From: Pseudomonadota bacterium
GTDB lineage: Bacteria; Pseudomonadota; Gammaproteobacteria; Xanthomonadales; Rhodanobacteraceae
Direction of reading: 5' to 3'
Assembly (NCBI GenBank): GCA_023430685.1
Contig: JAEYZH010000115.1
Span: 1 to 7,547, forward strand
DNA: 7,547 nt
Under the pieces are notes generated by a model, which saw only the letters and a program-made list of their open reading frames with translations, was not told the DNA's origin and ran no database searches. Both the position numbers and the translations under genes were made by a program. Shown here in pieces: positions 1 through 5,822 of the stretch (position 1 is the stretch's first letter; each line of letters begins with the position of its first letter).

Positions 1-418
1 CGCCGACGTGGCTCGCGCTGCCGCGCGCCGCTCGTCGCGCCGCCGCGCCGGCCGGGATCGAGCCCGGGCAGCGCGCGTGGCGATAGAACAGCTCGCCGTT
101 GGCCGCGCGGCATTCGAACGATTGCACCGGCCGGACCGAGCGCGCCTTGCGGCCCGATGCGCGCGGCGCGCCTTGCTTGCGCGGCGACGCGTTCGCGACC
201 GGGTCGGTCACGGCCTCGGCGACGGGTGCCGGCGCGAATTCGACCAGCTGCTGGCGCGCAGGATCGGCGCAGGGCCGATCCTGGTAGACGGGCGGAGCCC
301 TGCCCGCCGTGCATCGATACACCTTCGGTGCCGCGACCGCCGTGCACGGCGCGAGCATGCACAACAGCGCGAACCACCGGGCCCCGGCGCGGAGCATGGG
401 CGAACATTGCCATCGCAT
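1..418 (-). CDS. Secreted DUF4124-type protein, C-terminus beyond window
   Basis: The visible 139 residues run off the left edge without a stop. Residues 9-30 form a signal peptide: a basic stretch, a hydrophobic core (WFALLCMLA) and a likely signal peptidase I site after AVAA, so the product is probably periplasmic or secreted. The mature part opens with KVYRCTAG...VYQDRPC (residues 32-50). This resembles the DUF4124 pattern, a short beta unit starting with V-Y-R/K-C and closing with a Q-D-x-P-C turn. A basic Ala/Pro linker follows, then a second Cys-containing unit, FECRAANGELFYRHARCP (residues 101-118), so two Cys pairs could form disulfides. DUF4124 proteins have no established biochemical role. 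The start at 418 was chosen for a GGGGAGG ribosome binding site 8 nt upstream. In-frame ATGs at 439 (poorly placed site) and 397 (no site) are alternatives. The gene is divergent from dinB. Confidence 0.8.
   Translation of the reverse strand, partial: MRWQCSPMLRAGARWFALLCMLAPCTAVAAPKVYRCTAGRAPPVYQDRPCADPARQQLVEFAPAPVAEAVTDPVANASPRKQGAPRASGRKARSVRPVQSFECRAANGELFYRHARCPGSIPAGAAARRAARGSASHVG
259..283. repeat. 10-bp perfect inverted repeat inside the DUF4124 gene
   Basis: CAGGATCGGC at 259-268 is followed by a 5-nt spacer and its exact reverse complement GCCGATCCTG at 274-283. It lies within the codons for the QDRPCADP segment. It could fold as an mRNA hairpin about 45 codons after the start, or may simply be a chance product of G+C-rich coding sequence. 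Confidence 0.5.
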
Positions 419-569
419 CGATGCAGCCTCCCCGTCCATTCGTGACGATGCGCATCCTCCATCACGGCGGATCGCGTCGGGAGCCGCTGCGGCCTCGCGC
501 ACGCGTAGGAAATCGACGCCCTCGCGGGTAGGCCGCGGTAGCATCCGGACATCGCCGGCCCGCCTTCGC
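419..569. other. Divergent intergenic region between the DUF4124-type gene and dinB
   Basis: These 151 bp must hold the starts of both divergent transcripts. No LexA-like palindrome (E. coli CTG-N10-CAG type or the TTAG-rich Xanthomonas type) was seen by eye. TAGCAT at 539-544 could be a -10 box for dinB, giving a leader of about 20 nt. The best upstream partner, TCGACG at 513-518, is a poor -35 with 20-bp spacing. No convincing promoter was found for the leftward gene. Confidence 0.35.
427..433 (-). promoter_or_regulatory. Ribosome binding site of the DUF4124-type gene
   Basis: The minus strand reads GGGGAGG, 8 nt before the ATG at 418. It decides this start over the in-frame ATGs at 439 and 397, neither of which has a purine-rich site at a suitable distance. 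Confidence 0.6.
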
Positions 570-1652
570 ATGCGCAAGTACATCCACATCGACATGGACG
601 CGTTCTACGCGTCGGTGGAGCAACGCGACGATCCCTCGCTGCGCGGCCGGCCCGTGGTGGTCGCGTGGCGTGGTGCGCGCTCGGTCGTGTGCGCCGCGAG
701 CTACGAAGCACGCAGGTTCGGCGTGCGCTCGGCGATGCCGGCCGTGCGCGCCGAACGCCTGTGTCCGGATGCGGTGTTCGTGCCGCCCGATTTCGCGCGC
801 TACAAGGCCGTGTCCAACGCGGTGCGCGCGATCATGCTGCGCCACACCGACCTCGTCGAACCCTTGTCGCTCGACGAGGCCTACCTCGACGTGACCGCGC
901 CGAAATCCGGACTCGCGAGCGCGACCGCGATCGCGAAGGCGATCCGCACGGAGATCCGCGAGTCGACCGGCCTCACCGCCTCGGCCGGCGTCGCGCCGGC
1001 GAAATTCCTCGCCAAGATCGCATCGGACTGGCGCAAGCCCGACGGCCTGTTCGTGATCCGCCCGCATGAAGTCGATGCATTCCTCGCACCCCTGCCGGTG
1101 TCGCGCATCCATGGCGTCGGCAAGGTCATGGACGGCCGGCTTGCGGCGCTCGGCATCCGCACCGTGGGTGAGCTGCGCGCATTCGACGCGCGTGCGCTCG
1201 AGGCACGCTTCGGGCGTTACGGGCGGCGCCTGTCGGAGCTCGCGCATGGCATCGACCACGGCGAAGTGCGCCCGGATCGGCCGACGCAGTCGATCTCGTC
1301 CGAGGACACCTTCGCCGACGACGTTCCGCTCGCCGCGCTCGCGCCGAAGATCGCCGAGCTCGCGGACAAGACCTGGCAGGCGGCAAGCCGCACCGAGCGC
1401 ATCGGTCGCACCGTGGTGCTGAAGCTCAAGACGCGTGAGTTCCGCATCCTGACGCGCAGCCGCACGCCCGATGCACCGCCGCGCTCGCAACGGGAACTCT
1501 GCGCGATCGCACTCGCGCTGCCGGGGCAGGTCGACCTGCCCGCCGATACGCTGTACCGGCTCGTCGGCGTCGGGCTTTCGAACTTCCACGACCCCGACGA
1601 CACGCCCGCGCAACCGGCACTCTTCGGCGAAGAGGGCGATCTGCCGGCGTAG
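570..1652 (+). CDS. dinB: DNA polymerase IV (Y-family translesion polymerase)
   Basis: The 360-aa product is a Y-family polymerase that copies past lesions, is error-prone, and acts in the cytoplasm with the sliding clamp. It starts MRKYIHIDMDAFYASVE, the family N-terminus. D8 and the D102-E103 pair in SLDEAYLDVT are the metal-binding catalytic residues. Y13 aligns with the steric-gate aromatic (Phe13 in E. coli Pol IV). The YKAVSNAVR palm segment follows. A helix-hairpin-helix thumb segment (IHGVGKVMDGRLAALGI) lies near residue 180. The little finger begins around residue 240 at SSEDTFADDV. QPALF at residues 348-352 fits a beta-clamp-binding motif. The length matches E. coli DinB (351 aa). 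The reading frame is open much further upstream, but the start at 570 begins exactly at the conserved N-terminus. There is no obvious Shine-Dalgarno sequence before it, and no LexA box was seen upstream, so SOS control is not shown. Confidence 0.97.
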   Translation: MRKYIHIDMDAFYASVEQRDDPSLRGRPVVVAWRGARSVVCAASYEARRFGVRSAMPAVRAERLCPDAVFVPPDFARYKAVSNAVRAIMLRHTDLVEPLSLDEAYLDVTAPKSGLASATAIAKAIRTEIRESTGLTASAGVAPAKFLAKIASDWRKPDGLFVIRPHEVDAFLAPLPVSRIHGVGKVMDGRLAALGIRTVGELRAFDARALEARFGRYGRRLSELAHGIDHGEVRPDRPTQSISSEDTFADDVPLAALAPKIAELADKTWQAASRTERIGRTVVLKLKTREFRILTRSRTPDAPPRSQRELCAIALALPGQVDLPADTLYRLVGVGLSNFHDPDDTPAQPALFGEEGDLPA

Positions 1653-1667
1653 GCTGGACGCGCGCAG

Positions 1668-1716
1668 CGCGGCCGGCATGGCCGCGAGGCTGCGGGCGCC
1701 GGCCGACGCATGGCCG
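1668..1716. terminator. Candidate G+C-rich hairpins between convergent dinB and the EamA gene
   Basis: CGCGGCC at 1668-1674 pairs perfectly with GGCCGCG at 1680-1686 around a 5-nt loop. A second, weaker stem pairs CGGCC (1700-1704) with GGCCG (1712-1716) around 7 nt. They fill the gap between two convergent stop codons, where terminators are expected, and could serve both strands. No T-tract follows on either side, so a classical intrinsic terminator is not established. Confidence 0.35.
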
Positions 1717-1736
1717 CGCGCCTGCAGACGCGAACT

Positions 1737-2711
1737 TCACCGGATCTGGATCCGCACGCCGTGCGTGATCGCGACGCAGGCGGCGCGCAGGCAAGCCTGC
1801 GAGAGGCGCGGTGGCGGCGGTGACGTGGGCTTGCGCGATCCGCGCACCGTCAACGCGACGCCAGCGAGCGTCAGCGCGCCACCGACGAGCGTCAGCGGCC
1901 CCACCGTCTGGCCGAGCCAGGCCCATGCGATCACGCTCGCGAGCAGCGGCTGCGCGTACAGCAGGCTCGACACGGTCGACGCGGGCGCGCGCGACAGTGC
2001 CCAGTTCCAGAGTACATAGCCGAACACGGTCGGGACGATCGCGAGGTACGCGGCGCTCGCGACCTGCGGCAGCGGCGCGAGCAAGAGCTTCTCCGGCATG
2101 TGCAGCCCGAACGGCAGCAGGCCGAGCGTCGCCGCGAAGATGCTCGCGGTGGTGAAGCCGATCGGCGTCGTGCGCGCCAGCAGCGGTTTCTGCCAGACGA
2201 AGTACACGCTCGTCGCGAGCACCGCGACCAGGACCAGCAACGCGAGGGGTTCGAAGCGCATCGCGTGGCCGGTGCCGAACGTCACCAGCACGACGCCCGC
2301 GAAGGCGACGCCGAGCCCGAGCGCCATGCCCGCGCGCAGCGGTTCGCGCAGCCGCAGCGCGGCCAGCAACGCCGTCACGCCCGGCGCGAGCGCGATGATG
2401 ACCGCAACGGTGCCGACCGACACGCGCGTCATCGCATACCCGAATGCGAGCTGGTAGAGGGTCATGCCGATCAATGCAAGCAGCGCGACCGCGGGCCAGT
2501 CGCGCCGCGGCGGCAGTCGGATCCAGCCGAGCGCGACGGCGGGCGCGAGCACCAGCGAGGCGATGCCGAATCGCAGCAACGCGAGCTCGGCCGGCGTGAA
2601 CGCGCGCAATCCGTGCGCGACCGCGGCGAACGCGGACGACCATGCGACGGTGGCGAGGGCTGCGCCCGCGAGCGGCAGCCACGGCGCGCCGCGCCATGCA
2701 GTGGCGTTCAT
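1737..2711 (-). CDS. EamA-family (DMT superfamily) inner-membrane transporter
   Basis: The 324-aa hydrophobic protein has about ten predicted membrane helices in two EamA repeats, roughly residues 13-146 and 156-290. Typical features are WSSAF in helix 1, LLRFGIASL in helix 2, a first repeat ending near LREPL (121-125), and a second repeat containing LLYAQPLLASVIAW and LGQTVGPLTLVGGALTLAGVALTV. EamA proteins usually export small metabolites or amino-acid-like compounds; the substrate cannot be read from sequence. The start at 2711 has GGGGG 7 nt upstream. Its ATG overlaps the TGA of the upstream small ORF (ATGA), suggesting translational coupling. The divergent LysR-type gene is its likely regulator. 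The last 34 residues or so (TSPPPPRLSQACLRAAC...) extend past the final helix and look unlike the rest of the protein, possibly a stop-loss extension. A role as a permease is secure; the direction of transport is inferred from the family. Confidence 0.92.
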   Translation of the reverse strand: MNATAWRGAPWLPLAGAALATVAWSSAFAAVAHGLRAFTPAELALLRFGIASLVLAPAVALGWIRLPPRRDWPAVALLALIGMTLYQLAFGYAMTRVSVGTVAVIIALAPGVTALLAALRLREPLRAGMALGLGVAFAGVVLVTFGTGHAMRFEPLALLVLVAVLATSVYFVWQKPLLARTTPIGFTTASIFAATLGLLPFGLHMPEKLLLAPLPQVASAAYLAIVPTVFGYVLWNWALSRAPASTVSSLLYAQPLLASVIAWAWLGQTVGPLTLVGGALTLAGVALTVRGSRKPTSPPPPRLSQACLRAACVAITHGVRIQIR

Positions 2712-2905
2712 CGGCGCACCCCCAGCCAGACCGGCGACCGGGCGAGGCGGCCTGCGCCCGCTCGCATTGGACGGACGCGGGGACGCGCGGCCGGCACGCG
2801 TGCACGCGGGTCTTCGGACGGCCGCGACGGCGCGACGGGCGGCGGCACCGGATAACCCTGCAGGCCGAGCAGGCCCGCGAAGATGCTGGTCAATTCCTTC
2901 AACAT
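2708..2905 (-). CDS. Small unrecognised ORF (65 aa) coupled to the EamA transporter
   Basis: I do not recognise this protein. Its first 25 residues or so (MLKELTSIFAGLLGLQGYPV) read like an amphipathic or hydrophobic helix ending in Gly-Tyr-Pro. The remainder is rich in Pro, Arg and Ala with no visible domain, so any conserved function probably lies in the N-terminal part. Evidence for translation is positional: GGAGAGG sits 8 nt before the ATG, and the TGA overlaps the transporter ATG by ATGA. It is the first gene after the divergent promoter region. It could be a small membrane-associated partner of the transporter, a leader peptide that delivers ribosomes to the transporter start, or a non-functional leader ORF. 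No Cys or His motif or clean transmembrane segment of normal length is present. Confidence 0.55.
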   Translation of the reverse strand: MLKELTSIFAGLLGLQGYPVPPPVAPSRPSEDPRARVPAARPRVRPMRAGAGRLARSPVWLGVRR

Positions 2906-2913
2906 GGACGGAT

Positions 2914-2920
2914 CCTCTCC
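2914..2920 (-). promoter_or_regulatory. Ribosome binding site of the 65-aa small ORF
   Basis: The minus strand reads GGAGAGG, 8 nt before the ATG at 2905. It is one of the strongest Shine-Dalgarno matches in the window and the main reason for believing the small ORF is translated. Confidence 0.65.
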
Positions 2921-2924
2921 GATT

Positions 2925-2938
2925 GCAGCACTTGCTGC
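2925..2938. promoter_or_regulatory. Perfect inverted repeat, possible operator
   Basis: GCAGCA-CT-TGCTGC lies between the small ORF's ribosome binding site and its putative promoter, in the untranslated leader. Its position would suit a repressor site or an mRNA hairpin just upstream of the ribosome binding site. It does not fit the T-N11-A LysR-box pattern exactly. Confidence 0.4.
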
Positions 2939-2959
2939 TCGACACGAAGATTAGGCATC

Positions 2960-2977
2960 CTTCCGCGCAGCCGGAAG
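2960..2977. promoter_or_regulatory. Perfect inverted repeat, candidate LysR-type regulator site
   Basis: CTTCCG (2960-2965) and CGGAAG (2972-2977) flank a 6-nt spacer near the middle of the divergent region. The pair has a T-N12-A arrangement, close to but not the canonical T-N11-A LysR box. It overlaps where the -35 of a leftward promoter would lie if TAATCT (minus strand, 2953-2948) is its -10. That is the usual position for activation by a divergent LysR-type protein. Binding is inferred from layout only. Confidence 0.4.
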
Positions 2978-2985
2978 CGACATCT

Positions 2986-3014
2986 TTGACAGCCTGCCTT
3001 GAGGTTTTTCTAAC
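2986..3014 (+). promoter_or_regulatory. Sigma-70-like promoter abutting the LysR-type gene
   Basis: A perfect TTGACA at 2986-2991 is followed by 17 bp and TCTAAC at 3009-3014 (4 of 6 matches to TATAAT). The -10 box ends immediately before the ATG at 3015, so the expected transcription start would fall a few bases inside the gene. Either the pairing is wrong, the start codon used lies further in, or the match is fortuitous. TTGAGG at 2999-3004 would also serve as ribosome binding site for the start at 3015, which conflicts with use of this promoter. Confidence 0.35.
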
Positions 3015-3968
3015 ATGGACCGACCGCCGCTGAATGCGCTGCAGGTATTCGTGACGGCCGCGCGCGCCGGCAACATGACGCGCGCAGCCGAGCGCCTGCA
3101 CCTGACCGTGAGCGCGCTGAGCCACCAGGTGCGGCTGCTCGAAAGCCGGCTCGGGCGCACGCTGTTCGTGCGCGGGCCGCGCGGGCTCAAGACCACGGCC
3201 GAAGGCGAAGCGCTGCTGCAGCGCGTCGGCCCGCACCTCGACGCGATCGACGCGGCATTGCAGCCGCTGCGCGTGCGGCGCGACTGCGTGCTGAGCATCA
3301 GCGCGCTGCCGACGCTCGCTTCCAGCTGGCTGATGCCGCGGCTCGCGCGCTTCGTCGAGAGCCACCCCGACTACGAGTTCAACCTCGACTCGTCGATCGC
3401 GCGCGTCGACTTCGCCGATGGACGCTTCGACGCGGGCCTGCGTTACGGGCCCGGCAACTGGACCGGCCTGACCGCCGAGTTGCTGTTCGAGGAATGGCTG
3501 ACGCCGGTCGCGAGCCCGGCGTTGCTCGAAGGTCGCAAGCGGCCGCGCCTCGCACAGCTAGGCAAATGGCCGCTGTTGAGCCCCGATGATCCGTGGCCGC
3601 AGTGGTTCGAGCGGTTCGGCGGCAAGGAACCGACGCGCTACGTCGCGACCTTCAGCGACACCGACACGCTGCAGCGCGCGACGCTCGAAGGCATGGGCAT
3701 TTCGCTCGGCCGCGAGACGCTGATCCGGCCGCAGGTGCAGGCCGGTCGGCTCGTCGTGCTGTTCCCCGAACGCATGAAGGCGCGCTACGCGCACTACCTC
3801 GTCTATCCGGAACGGTCGCGCAACCATGCGGGCTTCCTCGCGTTCCGCGACTGGCTGCATGCGGAGGCGAGTGCCTTCCGCGAGGGCAAGGACGTCGATT
3901 CGGTGCGTGCGCAGGCTGTCGGGCCACGCAAGGGCCGCGTCGCGGGGAGCCGACGCAAGCGCGGATGA
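3015..3968 (+). CDS. LysR-type transcriptional regulator, GcvA-like group
   Basis: The 317-aa protein opens with the LysR winged helix-turn-helix: PLNALQVFVTAARAGNMTRAAERLHLTVSALSHQVRLLESRLG, continuing to LFVRGPRGLKTTAEGEALL (about residues 5-67). The effector-binding domain (about residues 92-290) has the pattern of the GcvA-like group, for example VDFADGRFDAGLRYGPGNW and a late GMGISLGRETLI. These proteins act as tetramers and commonly control a divergent neighbour, which here is the small ORF and EamA exporter unit; that target is inferred. The inducer cannot be predicted. The start at 3015 preserves the full helix-turn-helix; the next in-frame ATG, at codon 21, would remove part of it. 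TTGAGG lies 10 nt upstream. The C-terminus carries a basic tail (GPRKGRVAGSRRKRG) beyond the usual fold. Confidence 0.95.
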   Translation: MDRPPLNALQVFVTAARAGNMTRAAERLHLTVSALSHQVRLLESRLGRTLFVRGPRGLKTTAEGEALLQRVGPHLDAIDAALQPLRVRRDCVLSISALPTLASSWLMPRLARFVESHPDYEFNLDSSIARVDFADGRFDAGLRYGPGNWTGLTAELLFEEWLTPVASPALLEGRKRPRLAQLGKWPLLSPDDPWPQWFERFGGKEPTRYVATFSDTDTLQRATLEGMGISLGRETLIRPQVQAGRLVVLFPERMKARYAHYLVYPERSRNHAGFLAFRDWLHAEASAFREGKDVDSVRAQAVGPRKGRVAGSRRKRG

Positions 3969-3991
3969 CGGAATGCGCCCCTCCGATTCGT

Positions 3992-4012
3992 CGTCGGCGC
4001 CGCCAACCGACG
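3992..4012. terminator. Weak hairpin in the convergent gap after the LysR-type gene
   Basis: CGTCGG (3992-3997) pairs with CCGACG (4007-4012) around a 9-nt loop. It is the clearest inverted repeat in the 129-bp gap (3969-4097) between convergent genes. There is no T-tract, so termination here is only a positional guess. I see no small gene with a convincing ribosome binding site in this gap. Confidence 0.25.
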
Positions 4013-4097
4013 GCGAAGGACACGCGCATGCCGACTGCCGGCGCTTCGGCGCACCGCTCCGCTAGCAGGCGAAGCCGGAGGTCGCGGCGCGTGAGGG

Positions 4098-5822
4098 TCA
4101 GGCCACGGCGCGCGCGCCGCGTTCGAGCCACCAGAGCATCGACGCGAGCACGAGCCAGGCCAGCAGGAACGGCCAGCGCGGCAGGTGCGCCGGTGTCACG
4201 GCGGGCGCCGACGCCGCCGCGCCGCCGACGAGTGCGCGCGTCGCGCGAGCCGTTTGCGCCGCCGCGAGCGGGAGCGCATCGTCGACGCCGCGCACATGGA
4301 ACGGCCAGCGTCGTGCGCCGGAGAACAGCTCGTGCCAGCCACGTTCGCCCGGAAAGTACGCGGCGCACGCACGCCCGTCCGGCATCGCGACGGGTACCAG
4401 CGCGACCGACGTCCGATCCGGCGCCTCGACGCGTGCAGCGTCGTCGATGCCGCAGATCACCGCACGCTCATCGACGCGAGCTTCCATCGGAAGTTCGGGT
4501 TCGACGCGCGCCTGCGCGCGCGCGAGCGTCGAGAACGTCGAAGACCAGAGGCTCGCGTGGCGTGCAGGATCGCCTGCGAGCACGAGGCGGAAACTGTCGG
4601 CGAGCCACCATGCGCCGATGCGCCCATCGCCCTCGATGCGCCACGCCGCGAGCACGGATCCATCGGCAGCGCGCAGCAGCGGCGTCGCATCGCGCGCGTC
4701 GACGCGGACAGGTGACGGCGTCAGCTTCTGCGCGTCGGCCGCGTCCATGCCGTCCAGCACGACGCTCGCGGTCCCCGCGGCTTGCTCGATGCGGAAGCCC
4801 AGCGCCGCCCAATCCGCGATCGTCGTCGCATCGGGCACGCCGGTTACGCGCAGCAGCAGGCCGAGGCCCGCCTCCACCGCGCCGCGCAATGCAGCCTTCT
4901 CCGCGGCATCGAGCAGCGCCCACGCGCGTTCGTCGACGACGACGAGATCGGTGGCGACGAGCGCCGCGGGATCGAGTACGCCCGATCCGCCTTCGGTCAA
5001 CGCGATGCCGTCGCTGAGGCGGATGCGGCTGTCGAGCGCGAGGCCGGCGTCGATCGCCCACCGGCGAAGGTACTTCAGATCGGGATCGGGCGCGCCCGCG
5101 AGCACGTGCACGCGGAGCGGCGCGCCATCGCGCACGAACAGCGGCAGTTCGACGCGCTCGCGCTGCACGCCGGCTGCATCGACGACACGCAAGCCGAACA
5201 GCAGGCGCCCCGGCGCGCGCGCCTGCGCCGAGAGCGTGAAGCGGCCGTCGATCGCAAGTGTCGCGGACGCGACGACTTCGCCCGCGGGGTCGAGCAGCTC
5301 CACGCGGCCGTGGTCGATGCGCTCGACGCGACCCGCCAGCAGCCAGCGCGCTCCGGTCGCGACACGGTCCGGGGCCTCGAGTTCGACCAGCCCCGGGGGC
5401 AACGGCGCTTCCTCGAACGCGACCACGCGCCCGCGCGCGGCATCGCGATCGCGCGCAGGCAAGCCCCCGCCGACGACATGCAGGCGGCTCGCATCGGGAT
5501 GACGGCGCAACGCGGTCGCGAGATCGGGCACGCGCTCGATCGCGCGAGCTGCGTCCACACCCGGCATTGCGACGACGTGCGCCGCACGCGGTTGCGCGGC
5601 CCCAGGGGCCGCGTCGGCGGAAGGCGTCAGCACGACGAGCGTCGCCGCGTCGAGCGGTTCGTCGTGCCTCGGCGGGAACAGGCCGAGCGCGAGGGTGATG
5701 GCGACGAGGATCTGGAGCATGCAGCGCACGGTCCGGTGCGCGCGGCCGTCGCGCAGGCTGCGCACGATGCCCGCGAGCGCGGCAAGCGCAAGCAGCAGGA
5801 TGATCACGACCGACAGGCTCAT
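4098..5822 (-). CDS. Membrane-anchored protein with degenerate glutamine-amidotransferase-like region, Bat-type operon
   Basis: The 574-aa product has two N-terminal membrane helices (about residues 3-20 and 35-49), a long soluble region probably facing the periplasm, and a C-terminal membrane helix (about residues 550-565). Residues 145-232 alternate like a beta-sandwich. Residues 236-340 (HVLAGAPDPDLKYLRRW..., TDLVVVDERAWALLDAAEKAALRGAVEAG) resemble the class I glutamine-amidotransferase-like fold seen in membrane proteins next to MoxR/BatA genes. No nucleophilic Cys appears where an active enzyme would need it, so catalysis is unlikely. The later GRIGAWWLADSFRLVLAG and LWSSTFSTLARA segments also suit that family. 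The exact family name is my inference. The start at 5822 has a perfect AGGAGG 6 nt upstream and overlaps the previous gene's TGA by ATGA. It is the last gene of its operon, converging on the LysR-type gene. Confidence 0.75.
   Translation of the reverse strand: MSLSVVIILLLALAALAGIVRSLRDGRAHRTVRCMLQILVAITLALGLFPPRHDEPLDAATLVVLTPSADAAPGAAQPRAAHVVAMPGVDAARAIERVPDLATALRRHPDASRLHVVGGGLPARDRDAARGRVVAFEEAPLPPGLVELEAPDRVATGARWLLAGRVERIDHGRVELLDPAGEVVASATLAIDGRFTLSAQARAPGRLLFGLRVVDAAGVQRERVELPLFVRDGAPLRVHVLAGAPDPDLKYLRRWAIDAGLALDSRIRLSDGIALTEGGSGVLDPAALVATDLVVVDERAWALLDAAEKAALRGAVEAGLGLLLRVTGVPDATTIADWAALGFRIEQAAGTASVVLDGMDAADAQKLTPSPVRVDARDATPLLRAADGSVLAAWRIEGDGRIGAWWLADSFRLVLAGDPARHASLWSSTFSTLARAQARVEPELPMEARVDERAVICGIDDAARVEAPDRTSVALVPVAMPDGRACAAYFPGERGWHELFSGARRWPFHVRGVDDALPLAAAQTARATRALVGGAAASAPAVTPAHLPRWPFLLAWLVLASMLWWLERGARAVA
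5595..5613. repeat. 19-bp perfect palindrome inside the membrane-protein gene
   Basis: CGCGGCCCC and GGGGCCGCG are exact reverse complements around a single central A. The palindrome falls in the codons for an Ala-Ala-Pro-Gly-Ala-Ala stretch between the second membrane helix and the soluble region. Low-complexity Ala/Pro coding in a G+C-rich genome may explain it without any function. Confidence 0.4.

Noticed and set aside
15..30. Lipoprotein signal at LAPC in the DUF4124-type protein
   Set aside because: A lipobox needs a small residue before the Cys; here it is Pro, and a normal AVAA cleavage site follows.
309..569. 87-codon in-frame extension upstream of the dinB start
   Set aside because: It overlaps the divergent DUF4124-type gene, reads as Arg/Ser/Ala-rich sequence, and the Pol IV N-terminus begins exactly at 570.
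462..1679. 405-codon minus-strand open frame over dinB
   Set aside because: Exactly antisense to Pol IV codons and without any recognisable domain.
2712..3365. In-frame upstream extension of the EamA protein crossing into the LysR-type gene
   Set aside because: It would run antisense through the regulator's helix-turn-helix region and the small ORF; the transporter fold starts just after 2711.
3593..5017. 474-codon plus-strand open frame
   Set aside because: Extremely Arg-rich translation, antisense to the membrane protein and out of frame with the LysR-type gene; typical of G+C-rich shadow frames.
5595..5613. 19-bp palindrome as an operator or recombination site
   Set aside because: It sits mid-gene in an Ala/Pro-rich stretch of coding sequence where such palindromes arise easily; no second copy or flanking site was seen.
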